Shown: piece after piece, positions 25,237 through 33,962 of the stretch
Numbering within the stretch: the first letter of the stretch is position 1
How the letters are laid out: each line of letters begins with the position of its first letter
Origin: Bacillota bacterium
GTDB lineage: Bacteria; Bacillota; Clostridia; Peptostreptococcales; Anaerovoracaceae
Assembly (NCBI GenBank): GCA_017431785.1
Contig: JAFRKJ010000037.1
Span: forward strand, 153,896-217,895
Direction: 5' to 3'
Length of the DNA stretch: 64,000 bases
The notes under the pieces: generated by a model
What the model was told of the DNA's origin: nothing
The model's input: only the letters and a program-made list of their open reading frames with translations
Database searches by the model: none
Program-made: the position numbers and the translations under genes

Positions 25237-26955
25237 ATGGATTACAAGAACGAATACAACCGCTGGCTGGAGAGCAGCGTCGTCGACGATGAGACGAAGC
25301 AGGAGCTGTGTGCCATCGCCGGGGATGAGAAAGAAATCGAAGGCAGATTCAGCAAGCTGCTCGATTTCGGAACGGCGGGACTGCGCGGCATCATGTGCGC
25401 CGGCCTCTTCGGGATGAACGTCTATACGGTCCGCTATGCAACACAGGGACTGGCCGACCTCATTAAGAACAGCGAAGTAGAAGGAAAAAGCGGCGTAACG
25501 ATTTCCTATGATTCCAGAAACAACAGCCCTCTGTTCGCCCGTGAGGCTGCAGGTGTTCTGGCTGCCAACGGCATTCACGTTTATTTCTTCGAAAGCCTGC
25601 GTCCTACACCGGAACTGTCCTTCGCTCTTCGTGAGACGAACTCCATCGCAGGAATCAATATCACCGCAAGCCACAATCCGAAGGAATACAACGGCTACAA
25701 AGTTTACTGGGCTGACGGTGCGCAGCTTCCGCCGGAACACGCTGCTGAAGTGGCTGACTCCATGAAGAGAAGCGACATCTTCGAGGACGTCAAGACGATG
25801 GATTTCAAAGAAGCTGAGGAAGCCGGATTCATCACGATCCTCGGAGAAGAAATGGATGAGAACTATCTCAGCCGCGTTCTGGAACAGTCCGCAAGCGCAA
25901 AGGCTGTACAGGATGCCGCGGATTTTAAACTGATTTTCACTCCGCTTCACGGAACAGGTTACAAGCTCGTGCCTGAGGTTCTCAAACGCCTCGGCGCCAA
26001 AAACATCATCACTGTTCCTGAGCAGATGGTCATCGACGGTGACTTCCCGACGGTCGCCTCACCGAACCCGGACAACATCGGCACCTTCGGACTGGCCATC
26101 GAGCTGGCAAAGAAGTACGACGCCAACCTGATCATCGGTACCGACCCTGACGGTGACAGATGCGGCGCAGTCGTCAGAAACGGCGATGAATTCGTTATGC
26201 TGTCCGGAAACCAGATTGGTGTTCTGCTCCTGGATTATTTGATCCAGGCGAAGAGAGAAGCCGGCACGCTGGCTGCCAACAGTGCCGCCGTCAAGAGCGT
26301 CGTTTCCACCATCATGGCAAACGTGATCTGCGAAAAGAACGACATCACCCCGGTTGAAGTACTCACCGGATTCAAATACATCGGTGAGAAAATCAAAGAA
26401 TGGGAAGCAAACGGAGAGCACACATTCCTCTTCGGATTTGAGGAGAGCAACGGTTACCTGAGCGGTACATATGCCCGTGACAAGGACGCCGTCGTCGCAT
26501 CAATGCTTCTCTATGAAATGGCGTGCTACTACGCATGCAAAGGCATGACCCTCTACGAGGTTCTGCAGGAAATGTACAGAAAATACGGTTTCTTCAAGGA
26601 AGAAGTCATCTCCATACAGTTCGAAGGATTTGATGCTCAGGATAAGATGGCAGCTGTCATGAAACAGCTCCGCGCTGAGCCGCCGGCAGAAATCGGATTC
26701 CCGATCGAAAAGATCCGTGACTACAGCACCGGTCTGATCACCGACGCGGCAACAGGTGCCACAGCCCCGACCGGCCTTCCGACTGCCAACATGCTGTTCT
26801 ACGAGCTGGCTGGTGGTTCCAAAGCCATCGTACGCCCTTCCGGAACAGAACCTAAAGTCAAGCTCTACCTCATGGCCCAGGGCGACAGCGCAGCGTCATG
26901 CGAGGAGGCACTGAAGACAATAAAAGACGCCCTGCTCGGCATCGTCAAAGCCTAG
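25237..26955 (+). CDS. Phosphoglucomutase (phospho-sugar mutase)
   Basis: A 572-residue alpha-D-phosphohexomutase interconverting glucose-1-phosphate and glucose-6-phosphate. The phosphoserine loop is NITASHNPKEYNGYKVYW (S145), the metal loop is GTDPDGDRCG (around 300), the sugar-specificity loop is FGFEESNGYL and the phosphate-binding loop is RPSGTEPKVK. Length and motifs match PgcA-type phosphoglucomutase/phosphomannomutase of Firmicutes. An in-frame TTG at 25219 exists, but AAAGGAG overlaps it and lies nine bases before ATG at 25237. It ends the glgBCD operon and links GlgP and GlgC chemistry to glycolysis. Confidence 0.92.
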   Translation: MDYKNEYNRWLESSVVDDETKQELCAIAGDEKEIEGRFSKLLDFGTAGLRGIMCAGLFGMNVYTVRYATQGLADLIKNSEVEGKSGVTISYDSRNNSPLFAREAAGVLAANGIHVYFFESLRPTPELSFALRETNSIAGINITASHNPKEYNGYKVYWADGAQLPPEHAAEVADSMKRSDIFEDVKTMDFKEAEEAGFITILGEEMDENYLSRVLEQSASAKAVQDAADFKLIFTPLHGTGYKLVPEVLKRLGAKNIITVPEQMVIDGDFPTVASPNPDNIGTFGLAIELAKKYDANLIIGTDPDGDRCGAVVRNGDEFVMLSGNQIGVLLLDYLIQAKREAGTLAANSAAVKSVVSTIMANVICEKNDITPVEVLTGFKYIGEKIKEWEANGEHTFLFGFEESNGYLSGTYARDKDAVVASMLLYEMACYYACKGMTLYEVLQEMYRKYGFFKEEVISIQFEGFDAQDKMAAVMKQLRAEPPAEIGFPIEKIRDYSTGLITDAATGATAPTGLPTANMLFYELAGGSKAIVRPSGTEPKVKLYLMAQGDSAASCEEALKTIKDALLGIVKA

Positions 26956-26988
26956 CAAGGCGTGTATCGCTCAAGTTATATAAGTATC

Positions 26989-28509
26989 TTATAAACGTCC
27001 GTATCTGGCGGTTACCTCTCTGATGGTGGCCGCCAGTTTTTCATCGAAAGCATTTTCCTCCATCTGCCAGCGCCAGTTGCCTTCGGCGACGCCCGGCACA
27101 TTGAGACGCGCGTCGCTGTCCAGAAGCAAATAATCCTGCATTGGAATGATGCATGTATCGCAGCGGCTGCTTTGGGCGAGCTCGACCAGACCGGACACTG
27201 CTGCCTTTGCATCAAGAATCTCATCTCCTTCGCCCGGTACCTGCACGTCTGATTTTTCGCGGAGATACCAGGAGACGAAACGTTTCTTCCAGTCTTCAAT
27301 ATTCTCATACCAGCCCAGTGTCGTGTCGTTGTCGTGGGTGCCCGTGTAAATCACCGCATTGTCCGTATCGTAGTTGAACGGCAGATAGACGTTCTCTTCA
27401 CCAGTGTCGAAGGCGAACTGCAGGATCTTCATGCCCGGATAGCCTGCTTCGGCCATCATCGCCTTCACGTCTTCCGTCAGATAACCCAGATCCTCAGCGA
27501 TAAATCTGCAGTCTCCCAAGGCCTCTCGCACCGCGTCGAACAGCTCCATCCCAGGACCTTTCTCCCAATGTCCTTCCCGCGGGTCTTCGCTGTCTGCCGG
27601 AATTGCATAGTATGACTCAAATCCGCGCATATGGTCGATTCTGACCACATCGAAATAGCGGAGCTGCTGATGGATCCTGCTGATCCACCACCGGAAATCC
27701 TGCGCTTTGTGGGCCTCCCAGTCGTATACAGGGTTGCCCCAGCACTGGCCTTCTGATGTGAATGCATCCGGCGGCGCGCCCGCTTCAAATTCGCAGATTC
27801 CATCCTCGTTGAGCCGGAACAGTTCCGGGGACGCCCAGCAGTCAGCACTCTCAAAGGCGGCATAGTATGGAAGATCGCCGATCAGTTCGACGCCCTTCGC
27901 GTTTGCGTATTTCTTCAGCGCGTCCCACTGTTTGAAGAACTCATACTGGGTCCACTTGTAGTATTCGATCTCATTGAACAGTCTGATGGACCAGAGGGTA
28001 ATGGCCTCACTGTCTCTCGTTCTGATTCCGTCCTCCCAGAGTGACCAGTCCCCATCACCATAGTGATCCGACAGAGCTCTGTATAATGAATAATCTTCGA
28101 GCCAGAATTCTTCCATTTTGCAGAAGGCCTTGTAGTAGACCTTCAGTTCTTCATCATGATGCAGTCTTTCCCGGAAGGCGCAGAAGGCTGATTTGAGTGC
28201 CTCACGCTTCAGTTCGATCTGTTCCCCCTGCGTGAAAGCTTCTGCAACCGTTTCGATTTCCTCCAAGGACAAGAGATCATCCTCTTCCAGTTTGTCCAGG
28301 GATATGAGCAGTTCTTCCCCCGCAAAGCTGGAGCTTGACTGATACGGGCAAAGCTCCTTGTTCACAGGGCAAATAGGCAGGACTTGCCAGTAGCCCTGCC
28401 CTGCCGCTTCTAATCTGTCAATAAATTTGAATGCTCCCTTGTAGAGATCTCCGATGCCGTACCGGGACGGCAGTGAAAAAACCGGTAATAGAATTCCGCT
28501 CTTACGCAT
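26989..28509 (-). CDS. malQ: 4-alpha-glucanotransferase (amylomaltase)
   Basis: A GH77 enzyme of 506 residues that disproportionates maltodextrins, moving glucan segments to glucose or other acceptors. N-terminal ILLPVFSLPSRYGIGDL is typical, as are the catalytic motifs VRIDHMRGF (nucleophile Asp), FIAEDLGYL (Glu) and YTGTHDNDTTLGW (Asp). AAAGGA precedes ATG at 28509. It converges on the phosphoglucomutase gene with a 33-bp gap and no obvious terminator. Together with GlgP and the GH13 enzyme it completes maltodextrin turnover. Confidence 0.95.
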   Translation of the reverse strand: MRKSGILLPVFSLPSRYGIGDLYKGAFKFIDRLEAAGQGYWQVLPICPVNKELCPYQSSSSFAGEELLISLDKLEEDDLLSLEEIETVAEAFTQGEQIELKREALKSAFCAFRERLHHDEELKVYYKAFCKMEEFWLEDYSLYRALSDHYGDGDWSLWEDGIRTRDSEAITLWSIRLFNEIEYYKWTQYEFFKQWDALKKYANAKGVELIGDLPYYAAFESADCWASPELFRLNEDGICEFEAGAPPDAFTSEGQCWGNPVYDWEAHKAQDFRWWISRIHQQLRYFDVVRIDHMRGFESYYAIPADSEDPREGHWEKGPGMELFDAVREALGDCRFIAEDLGYLTEDVKAMMAEAGYPGMKILQFAFDTGEENVYLPFNYDTDNAVIYTGTHDNDTTLGWYENIEDWKKRFVSWYLREKSDVQVPGEGDEILDAKAAVSGLVELAQSSRCDTCIIPMQDYLLLDSDARLNVPGVAEGNWRWQMEENAFDEKLAATIREVTARYGRL

Positions 28510-28642
28510 AATGTGTCCTTTTGTCTGATGCTGTTTGTTTTTGTGCTATGTGCTTTTGTGCTTTAATAAACACTATTATACTGATAGACCCCTTCCTTTG
28601 GCAACAAAATGCGCACATCTTCCGCGGCAGCTTTTCCGCTGC

Positions 28643-29374
28643 TTATCTTCTGCCGCCGCGCTTCTTGAAGTCTTCGCGGACCGGCGCGAGGCATTCTTCA
28701 ATATCACTATCGCTGAAGGCTTCCATCCTGGACATCTTGCACATGACTGTACCGAACGCTTCATAGTTCTTGCTGATGCCCACATCATCATTGACGAAGG
28801 TTGCCGCTCTGCCGGCGCGGATGCCCAGGCGGTCTGCTTCGCTTACGGCGTCGATGTTTGCGCCAAGGAAGAGGAATTCCCATCCATACTGTTCCTGTTC
28901 GATGCCAATCATCTCCTTCACCTTGCGGTAAGTGTACTGATAGCTGGAATTCTCCATGCCGTCGGTGGTAATGATGAACAGCGTCCTCTCCGGAACATCC
29001 TCAGCTCTTGCGTATTTGTGACACATGGCGATGTGGTGGATGGCTCTGCCCACTGCGTCCAGCAGCGCCGTGCAGCCTCTGACGTAATACTGTCTCTCGT
29101 TGAGTGGCTCGACCATCTGGATCGGCATTCTGTTGTGGATGACATCGTGGCTGGTGTCAAAGAGCACCGTCGACCAGATGACGTTCTCCGATTCCGCCTT
29201 CTGCTTCTCCAGGGTGGAGTTGAATCCGCCGATCGTATCCTCCTCCAACCCGCTCATGGATCCGCTTCTGTCCAAAATGAAGACGACCTCCAGCATGCCG
29301 TTGCCTTTTGCCTTTGCATCCTTTGCTGCCTTTGCATTACTTCTTTCGTTGTTCTTTGTTTCTTTCTTTGTCAT
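28643..29374 (-). CDS. VWA-domain protein
   Basis: A 243-residue soluble protein consisting of a von Willebrand factor A domain. The MIDAS metal site is visible: DRSGS at residues 35-39 (DxSxS), a Thr in CTALLDAVG, and TTDGMEN with the third-loop Asp. A lysine-rich leader (residues 1-27) precedes it. The upstream frame extends to 29464, but ATG at 29374 follows AAGGGGG and is the likely start. It lies 97 bp downstream of the macro-domain gene on the same strand. Related VWA proteins occur in stress and Ter-type gene clusters as protein-interaction scaffolds; the partner is probably encoded next door. Confidence 0.82.
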   Translation of the reverse strand: MTKKETKNNERSNAKAAKDAKAKGNGMLEVVFILDRSGSMSGLEEDTIGGFNSTLEKQKAESENVIWSTVLFDTSHDVIHNRMPIQMVEPLNERQYYVRGCTALLDAVGRAIHHIAMCHKYARAEDVPERTLFIITTDGMENSSYQYTYRKVKEMIGIEQEQYGWEFLFLGANIDAVSEADRLGIRAGRAATFVNDDVGISKNYEAFGTVMCKMSRMEAFSDSDIEECLAPVREDFKKRGGRR

Positions 29375-29471
29375 ATGAAAAACCCCCTTTTTTCTGTTTC
29401 GCTTTACCTTATGGTCAAAGGATAACAGAGGCAAGGGGGCAAATGGTCGCACGCCAGGCGACATTTCAACA

Positions 29472-30659
29472 TCAGGACAGGTATTGCTCGGTTCTGTCGA
29501 ACAAAAGGATGTTTATCTTATGGATGTTGTAGTATTTATGCTCAATGCAGCATTCAACAATCAGATCGAAGGTACTGCTCGGGTTCAGGGCGTATCCGGC
29601 CCTGCGCAGCAGATCTTTCGTCTGGTCCAGGTTCAGCTCCAACGCGATCGCAAAGGCAAGAACGGTCTTCTTCGAAGGCAGATAATTTTCATTGCTGCGG
29701 ATCTTCGAGAATAGCTTCCGGTCCACATTGGCTTTTTTGTAGACTTCAGGATCGGTCATGCCCTTTCGATCGATCCATTGGAACAGCATCTGTTGGAAAG
29801 TCTGTGCTCTTCTTTTTAGAATCTCGTCCAGCTTTTTATCGAGCCCCTCATAGCTTTCTGTGAAGTATTCTTTCCCAAGAGAATAGCTCGCGTTGAATAA
29901 AAGATCCGCATCGTCTAATTGTTCGACACTCAATTCTTCTGCCAATTCATCATCGAATGGCGCATCTAGGTCCGGTTTCTCTTCTACTGCAGCAGCAGGA
30001 TAGAAGTCTTCATCTATGGCAACCGAGGCTGCGATAGGATAAGCTTCCTTTAGGATGCTCGAATCCTCCTGGAAGCTTGCCATCTGCTGCATCCTCCGCC
30101 GTCTTCTTACGTAGCTGCTTTCAGGCGGTTTGATGTCCTCCTCATCAATAAACTCCTTGATATCAGGGAAGGCTTTGCCTGAGATGACGAAGGCTTCTTT
30201 GTCGTAGACGACCATGTACACAGTCATATCGTGGGTGAACAGGAAGGAGCTGATCTCACTGACGGCGATGCGCAGGGCTTCGTCCTTAGGGAATCCGAAG
30301 GTACCTGTGGAAATCAGTGGGAACGCAACGGATTCGCAATGCAGTTCATCGGCGATTTTCAGCGACTCCCTATAGCAGGAAGCGACTGTCTCCCGCTCAT
30401 GATAGTTGCCGCCCTGCCAGGCCGGACCGATCGTGTGGATGATGTACTTGGCGTCCAGTGCAAAGGCAGGTGTTGCCGCTGCCTGCCCGGGTTTCATCGG
30501 TCCGATTTTGGCGCGTTCCGCCAGCAGATCATCAAATCCCGCGGCCTCATAAATGGCCTGGTCCACGCCGGCGCCGACGGCCACATTGGCGTTCGCCGTG
30601 TTGACGATAGCGTCTGCTTTTACCTTCGAAATGTCGTTTCTGATGATATTGAATGGCAT
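29472..30659 (-). CDS. Macro-domain protein with C-terminal HTH-like region
   Basis: A 395-residue protein. Residues 1-170 form a macro domain that binds ADP-ribose or its derivatives: AIVNTANANVAVGAGVDQA (binding loop 1) and LISTGTFGFPKDEAL (loop 2). Active-site Asn24 suggests it could hydrolyse O-acetyl-ADP-ribose or ADP-ribosyl groups. A variable acidic middle (about 175-290) leads to a helical C-terminal region (290-395), with KKANVDRKLFSKIRSN and KKTVLAFAIALELNLDQTKDLL, which looks like an XRE-type helix-turn-helix. The track start at 30725 is longer, but GGAGG lies eight bases before ATG at 30659. Probably cotranscribed with the VWA gene. Confidence 0.82.
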   Translation of the reverse strand: MPFNIIRNDISKVKADAIVNTANANVAVGAGVDQAIYEAAGFDDLLAERAKIGPMKPGQAAATPAFALDAKYIIHTIGPAWQGGNYHERETVASCYRESLKIADELHCESVAFPLISTGTFGFPKDEALRIAVSEISSFLFTHDMTVYMVVYDKEAFVISGKAFPDIKEFIDEEDIKPPESSYVRRRRRMQQMASFQEDSSILKEAYPIAASVAIDEDFYPAAAVEEKPDLDAPFDDELAEELSVEQLDDADLLFNASYSLGKEYFTESYEGLDKKLDEILKRRAQTFQQMLFQWIDRKGMTDPEVYKKANVDRKLFSKIRSNENYLPSKKTVLAFAIALELNLDQTKDLLRRAGYALNPSSTFDLIVECCIEHKYYNIHKINILLFDRTEQYLS

Positions 30660-30734
30660 ATTTTTCCTCCATTTCCCCTTTTTTGGCCTCTTTATTTCAT
30701 TATACACCATCGTCAAGTCCCGCATTCCGGACAG

Positions 30735-30763
30735 TTGAGAAATGAGAGTCGTTCTGCTATATT
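30735..30763 (+). promoter_or_regulatory. Sigma-A promoter of the DUF2207 gene
   Basis: TTGAGA (30735-30740) and TATATT (30758-30763) are 17 nt apart, 40 bp upstream of the DUF2207 protein start. It points away from the macro-domain gene. Confidence 0.65.
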
Positions 30764-30803
30764 AATGCAATAGAAGCGGTACAATTCTCAGGAGGTACAA
30801 ACC

Positions 30804-32738
30804 ATGATACGCAGCATAAACCGCAAATACAACAGCAGCCGCTGCTGCAAAAGCATCCTCGCCGGGCTGATCGCCCTTTTGGTTGTCTTCTGCATGATTC
30901 CGGCAATTTCTGCTCCCTCACACGCGGCGAGCAACTTCATCATAACGGATTACGACATCGACATGGTGGTCAATGAAGACGATACCTATACCATCACGGA
31001 GACCATCGATGTCCACTTCACTTATCCAAGCCACGGCATCTACCGATCCATCCCGTACCGCGCAACCCTCGTACGGGATGGTCAGGAGTCGACCTTCTAC
31101 GGAAAGGTCCGGGACTTTCAGATGCTGTCCGGTCACAAGTGGAAAAAAGAAGCCAGCGATGAATTCAACATCCGGATCGGGGACCCGGACAAGTATGAAT
31201 CCACCGATACGACCTACAAATTTTCTTACGTTTTTGATATGCGGGGCGACCATCTGAGTGGCGCAGACGAAGTCTACTACAACATGATCGGTACCAACTG
31301 GGAAGCCCAGTCTATCGATCACGTTTCTTTTCAAGTCACCTTCCCGAAGGACATTGATACGAGCAAAGTCTGGGTCAAGACGGGCTACCAGGCAGAAGTT
31401 CCTTTCGAATCGGAAGGCAGCCGCATCATCAAGGGAGACACCTATGAAAACACCCTGGGCGGTCTGACGGTCCGCGCGGTTCTGCCGGAGGGATACTTCA
31501 CCAAAGAGGCAGGCGCATCGAAAATGCCGTTCTATGTTCTCTTCGTACTGCTCCTTCTGGCCGCGGTGATCGGCTTTGTACTGTGGAGAAAGTACGGCAG
31601 GGACCCGAAGATCATCGAGACGGCGGAATTCTATCCGCCGAAAGGATTGTCGGCGCCGGAAGTCGGCTATCTTGATGAGGGTGCCATCACAGGCAACCAC
31701 GTCATCAGTATGCTTCTGTCACTGGCTGACAAAGGCTACCTCAAGATCACCGAAATCGAGGTGCCTTCTGGTATTTTCAAGAAGAAGATGAAGACGGACT
31801 ATGAGATCAGCAAGGTAAGAGAATATGACGGTGATGTCATCGGAGAATCGACCTTCATGGAAGACCTCTTCGAGAACGGCGCACGTCCTTCTGTCACTGC
31901 AAAAGAGCTGACCAACAGTTTCTACACGACCGTCAATGTCATAAAGAATCAAATTAAGGATCATTACGAGGGCAAACTGTACGATGAAAAGGCGAAAGGA
32001 TTTGCCTGGGTGCTCAGAGGCATCAGCGTCGCAGGAGTCATCGCTCTTGTCATCATTTCGAGACTGTCCACGGGTGCCCCTATGCTGGAAGGAGGCATCA
32101 TTTCAGGCATCATGCTGCTGGTATTTCAGATCATTCCGCCTATTGCCGGTTTCGCCGGTTTAAGCAGCTGGGTCAATGCGAACAAGAGCTCTGCAGTCGG
32201 TCGCTTCTTCGGCTTCATCCTCTGGGTGGGTCTGATTCTGGTCGGCTGGTTCCTTTCGGTTATCCTTGAAACCGTAATGGGACCGCAGATCGTCTTCTTC
32301 CTCATCGGTATGCTCCTGTGCTTTGCCGTGATGTTCATGGGCGCCCTTTGCGAGCGGAAGACGGATTTCTATGCGGATATCCTCGGCAAAATCAGAGGAT
32401 ATAAGAACTTCCTGCAGGTCGCAGAAAAAGACAGGATGGAACAGCTCGCTGAAGAAGACCCAACCTATTTCTACAAGAACCTCGCCTTTGCTTTTGCATT
32501 AGGCGTTACCTCGGTATATGCGAAGCACTTCGCGGGCCTCGCCCAGCAGCCGCCTGAATGGTATGTGACGACCCATGACTACAGCGGCGGCCAAGTCTTT
32601 GACTCCACCGGATTCACCGACTCTCTCACGAACATGGTCACCAGTGTGAGTAGTTCTATGACGTCCTCACCGAGCGACAGCAGCGGCGGCGGCTCCGGCG
32701 GCGGTGGTGCCGGCGGCGGCGGTGGCGGCTCCTGGTAG
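30804..32738 (+). CDS. DUF2207 membrane protein with glycine-rich tail
   Basis: A 644-residue exported membrane protein. A signal peptide (hydrophobic residues about 19-42, cleavage near SHAAS) is followed by the extracellular DUF2207 beta domain (ITDYDIDMVVNEDDTYTI, GIYRSIPYRA). A membrane segment follows near residues 238-258, then a cytoplasmic region and further membrane segments (about 405-530). The C-terminus is a Ser/Gly run ending in GGGGGGSW, as is common in this family. Function unknown in the literature I can recall. GGAGG precedes ATG at 30804. It is monocistronic, between the divergent macro-domain gene and the threonine aldolase. Confidence 0.87.
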   Translation: MIRSINRKYNSSRCCKSILAGLIALLVVFCMIPAISAPSHAASNFIITDYDIDMVVNEDDTYTITETIDVHFTYPSHGIYRSIPYRATLVRDGQESTFYGKVRDFQMLSGHKWKKEASDEFNIRIGDPDKYESTDTTYKFSYVFDMRGDHLSGADEVYYNMIGTNWEAQSIDHVSFQVTFPKDIDTSKVWVKTGYQAEVPFESEGSRIIKGDTYENTLGGLTVRAVLPEGYFTKEAGASKMPFYVLFVLLLLAAVIGFVLWRKYGRDPKIIETAEFYPPKGLSAPEVGYLDEGAITGNHVISMLLSLADKGYLKITEIEVPSGIFKKKMKTDYEISKVREYDGDVIGESTFMEDLFENGARPSVTAKELTNSFYTTVNVIKNQIKDHYEGKLYDEKAKGFAWVLRGISVAGVIALVIISRLSTGAPMLEGGIISGIMLLVFQIIPPIAGFAGLSSWVNANKSSAVGRFFGFILWVGLILVGWFLSVILETVMGPQIVFFLIGMLLCFAVMFMGALCERKTDFYADILGKIRGYKNFLQVAEKDRMEQLAEEDPTYFYKNLAFAFALGVTSVYAKHFAGLAQQPPEWYVTTHDYSGGQVFDSTGFTDSLTNMVTSVSSSMTSSPSDSSGGGSGGGGAGGGGGGSW

Positions 32739-32829
32739 AGCTTGCATCTGTCGTTTCTGAAACGACTTGCTCCTTACGTTGGGTCATGTGATACATTTGG
32801 GAGGAAATCACACAGGAGGATTATGTCAT

Positions 32830-33882
32830 ATGAAAACTGATACTCAGAAACTTTCCTTCGCATCAGACTACCTGGAGGGCGCACACCCTGCTATTTTGGA
32901 AAGGCTGCAGGAAACAAACTTTCTGAAGACACAAGGATACGGACTGGATCCGTTTTCGGAAAGCGCACGGCAAAAGATTCGTGCTGCCTGTAAATGCCCA
33001 AAAGCGGAGATTCACTTCCTGACCGGCGGTACACAGGCCAACGCGACTGTGATTGATGCGCTGCTCAATAACTATCAAGGGGTTTTGTCATCAAATCAAG
33101 GTCACATCAGTGTCCATGAAGCCGGCGCAATAGAGCTCGGCGGGCACAAAGTACTCGCTCTTCCAAACAAGGAGGGAAAAATCGACCCCGCCGTCCTGCG
33201 GCAGTGGCTTGTTGATTTTGAAAATGATGCAAATCATGATCACATGGTTTTTCCGGGCATGGTCTACATCTCGCATCCGACGGAGTTCGGAACACTCTAT
33301 ACCCTCCGCGAACTGGAGGAAATCAGCAGTATATGCAAAAGCTATAACCTGCCGTTATACATGGACGGTGCAAGGCTTGCCTACGGACTTGCCTGTGCGG
33401 GGAACGATGTAATGCTTCCTGATATCGCCAGACTCTGCGATGTCTTTTACATCGGTGGAACCAAGTGCGGCGCGCTCTTCGGTGAAGCTGTCGTCATTAC
33501 ACGGTCCAATCTGATTCCTCACTTCTTCACAATTGTGAAACAACACGGCGCGCTTCTCGCCAAAGGCAGAATCACCGGACTGCAGTTCGATACGCTTTTC
33601 ACCAATGATCTGTATTTCAGGATCGGCAAAACAGCTATTGACGCATCCGAAAGGATCCGCACATGGCTCAAAGAAAACGGATATCGGTTTCGATATGACT
33701 CTCCTACGAACCAGCTTTTCGTCATTATGGACAATGACAAGCTTGAGAAACTGGGGGAAAGTGTTGAATACTCCTTCTGGGAAAAATATGATGATGCGCA
33801 CACGGTTATACGATTCGCCACCAGCTGGGCGACGGCCGATGAAGATGTCGACGTGCTCATCAGCACGCTTCATTCTATATAG
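32830..33882 (+). CDS. Low-specificity threonine aldolase (PLP)
   Basis: A 350-residue beta-eliminating lyase/threonine aldolase of PLP fold type I, expected to split L-threonine or allo-threonine into glycine and acetaldehyde. The PLP lysine is in DVFYIGGTKCGALFG (K212); LYMDGARLAYG gives the pyridine-contacting Asp (D179), and TGGTQANATV the phosphate site. Start at ATG 32830 is set by GGAGG ten bases upstream; the in-frame start at 32767 lacks support. A terminator follows. The family also contains aldolases for phenylserine-type substrates, so exact specificity is open. Confidence 0.9.
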   Translation: MKTDTQKLSFASDYLEGAHPAILERLQETNFLKTQGYGLDPFSESARQKIRAACKCPKAEIHFLTGGTQANATVIDALLNNYQGVLSSNQGHISVHEAGAIELGGHKVLALPNKEGKIDPAVLRQWLVDFENDANHDHMVFPGMVYISHPTEFGTLYTLRELEEISSICKSYNLPLYMDGARLAYGLACAGNDVMLPDIARLCDVFYIGGTKCGALFGEAVVITRSNLIPHFFTIVKQHGALLAKGRITGLQFDTLFTNDLYFRIGKTAIDASERIRTWLKENGYRFRYDSPTNQLFVIMDNDKLEKLGESVEYSFWEKYDDAHTVIRFATSWATADEDVDVLISTLHSI

Positions 33883-33906
33883 CGCTAAGCAGTACAGAAT
33901 ATGTAT

Positions 33907-33940
33907 AAAAAAGCAGACCACCACTGCGGTCCGCTTTTTT
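33907..33940. terminator. Bidirectional terminator, threonine aldolase/APC permease
   Basis: The stem AAAAAAGC-GACC / GGTC-GCTTTTTT with one mismatch lies between the converging aldolase and permease genes and has A and T tracts on both sides. Confidence 0.85.
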
Positions 33941-33962
33941 TATACCTCATATATTGAAGAAT

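Noticed and set aside
32739-32829. Terminator hairpin after the DUF2207 gene (GTCGTTTC/GAAACGAC)
   Set aside because: The stem is short and no T tract follows.
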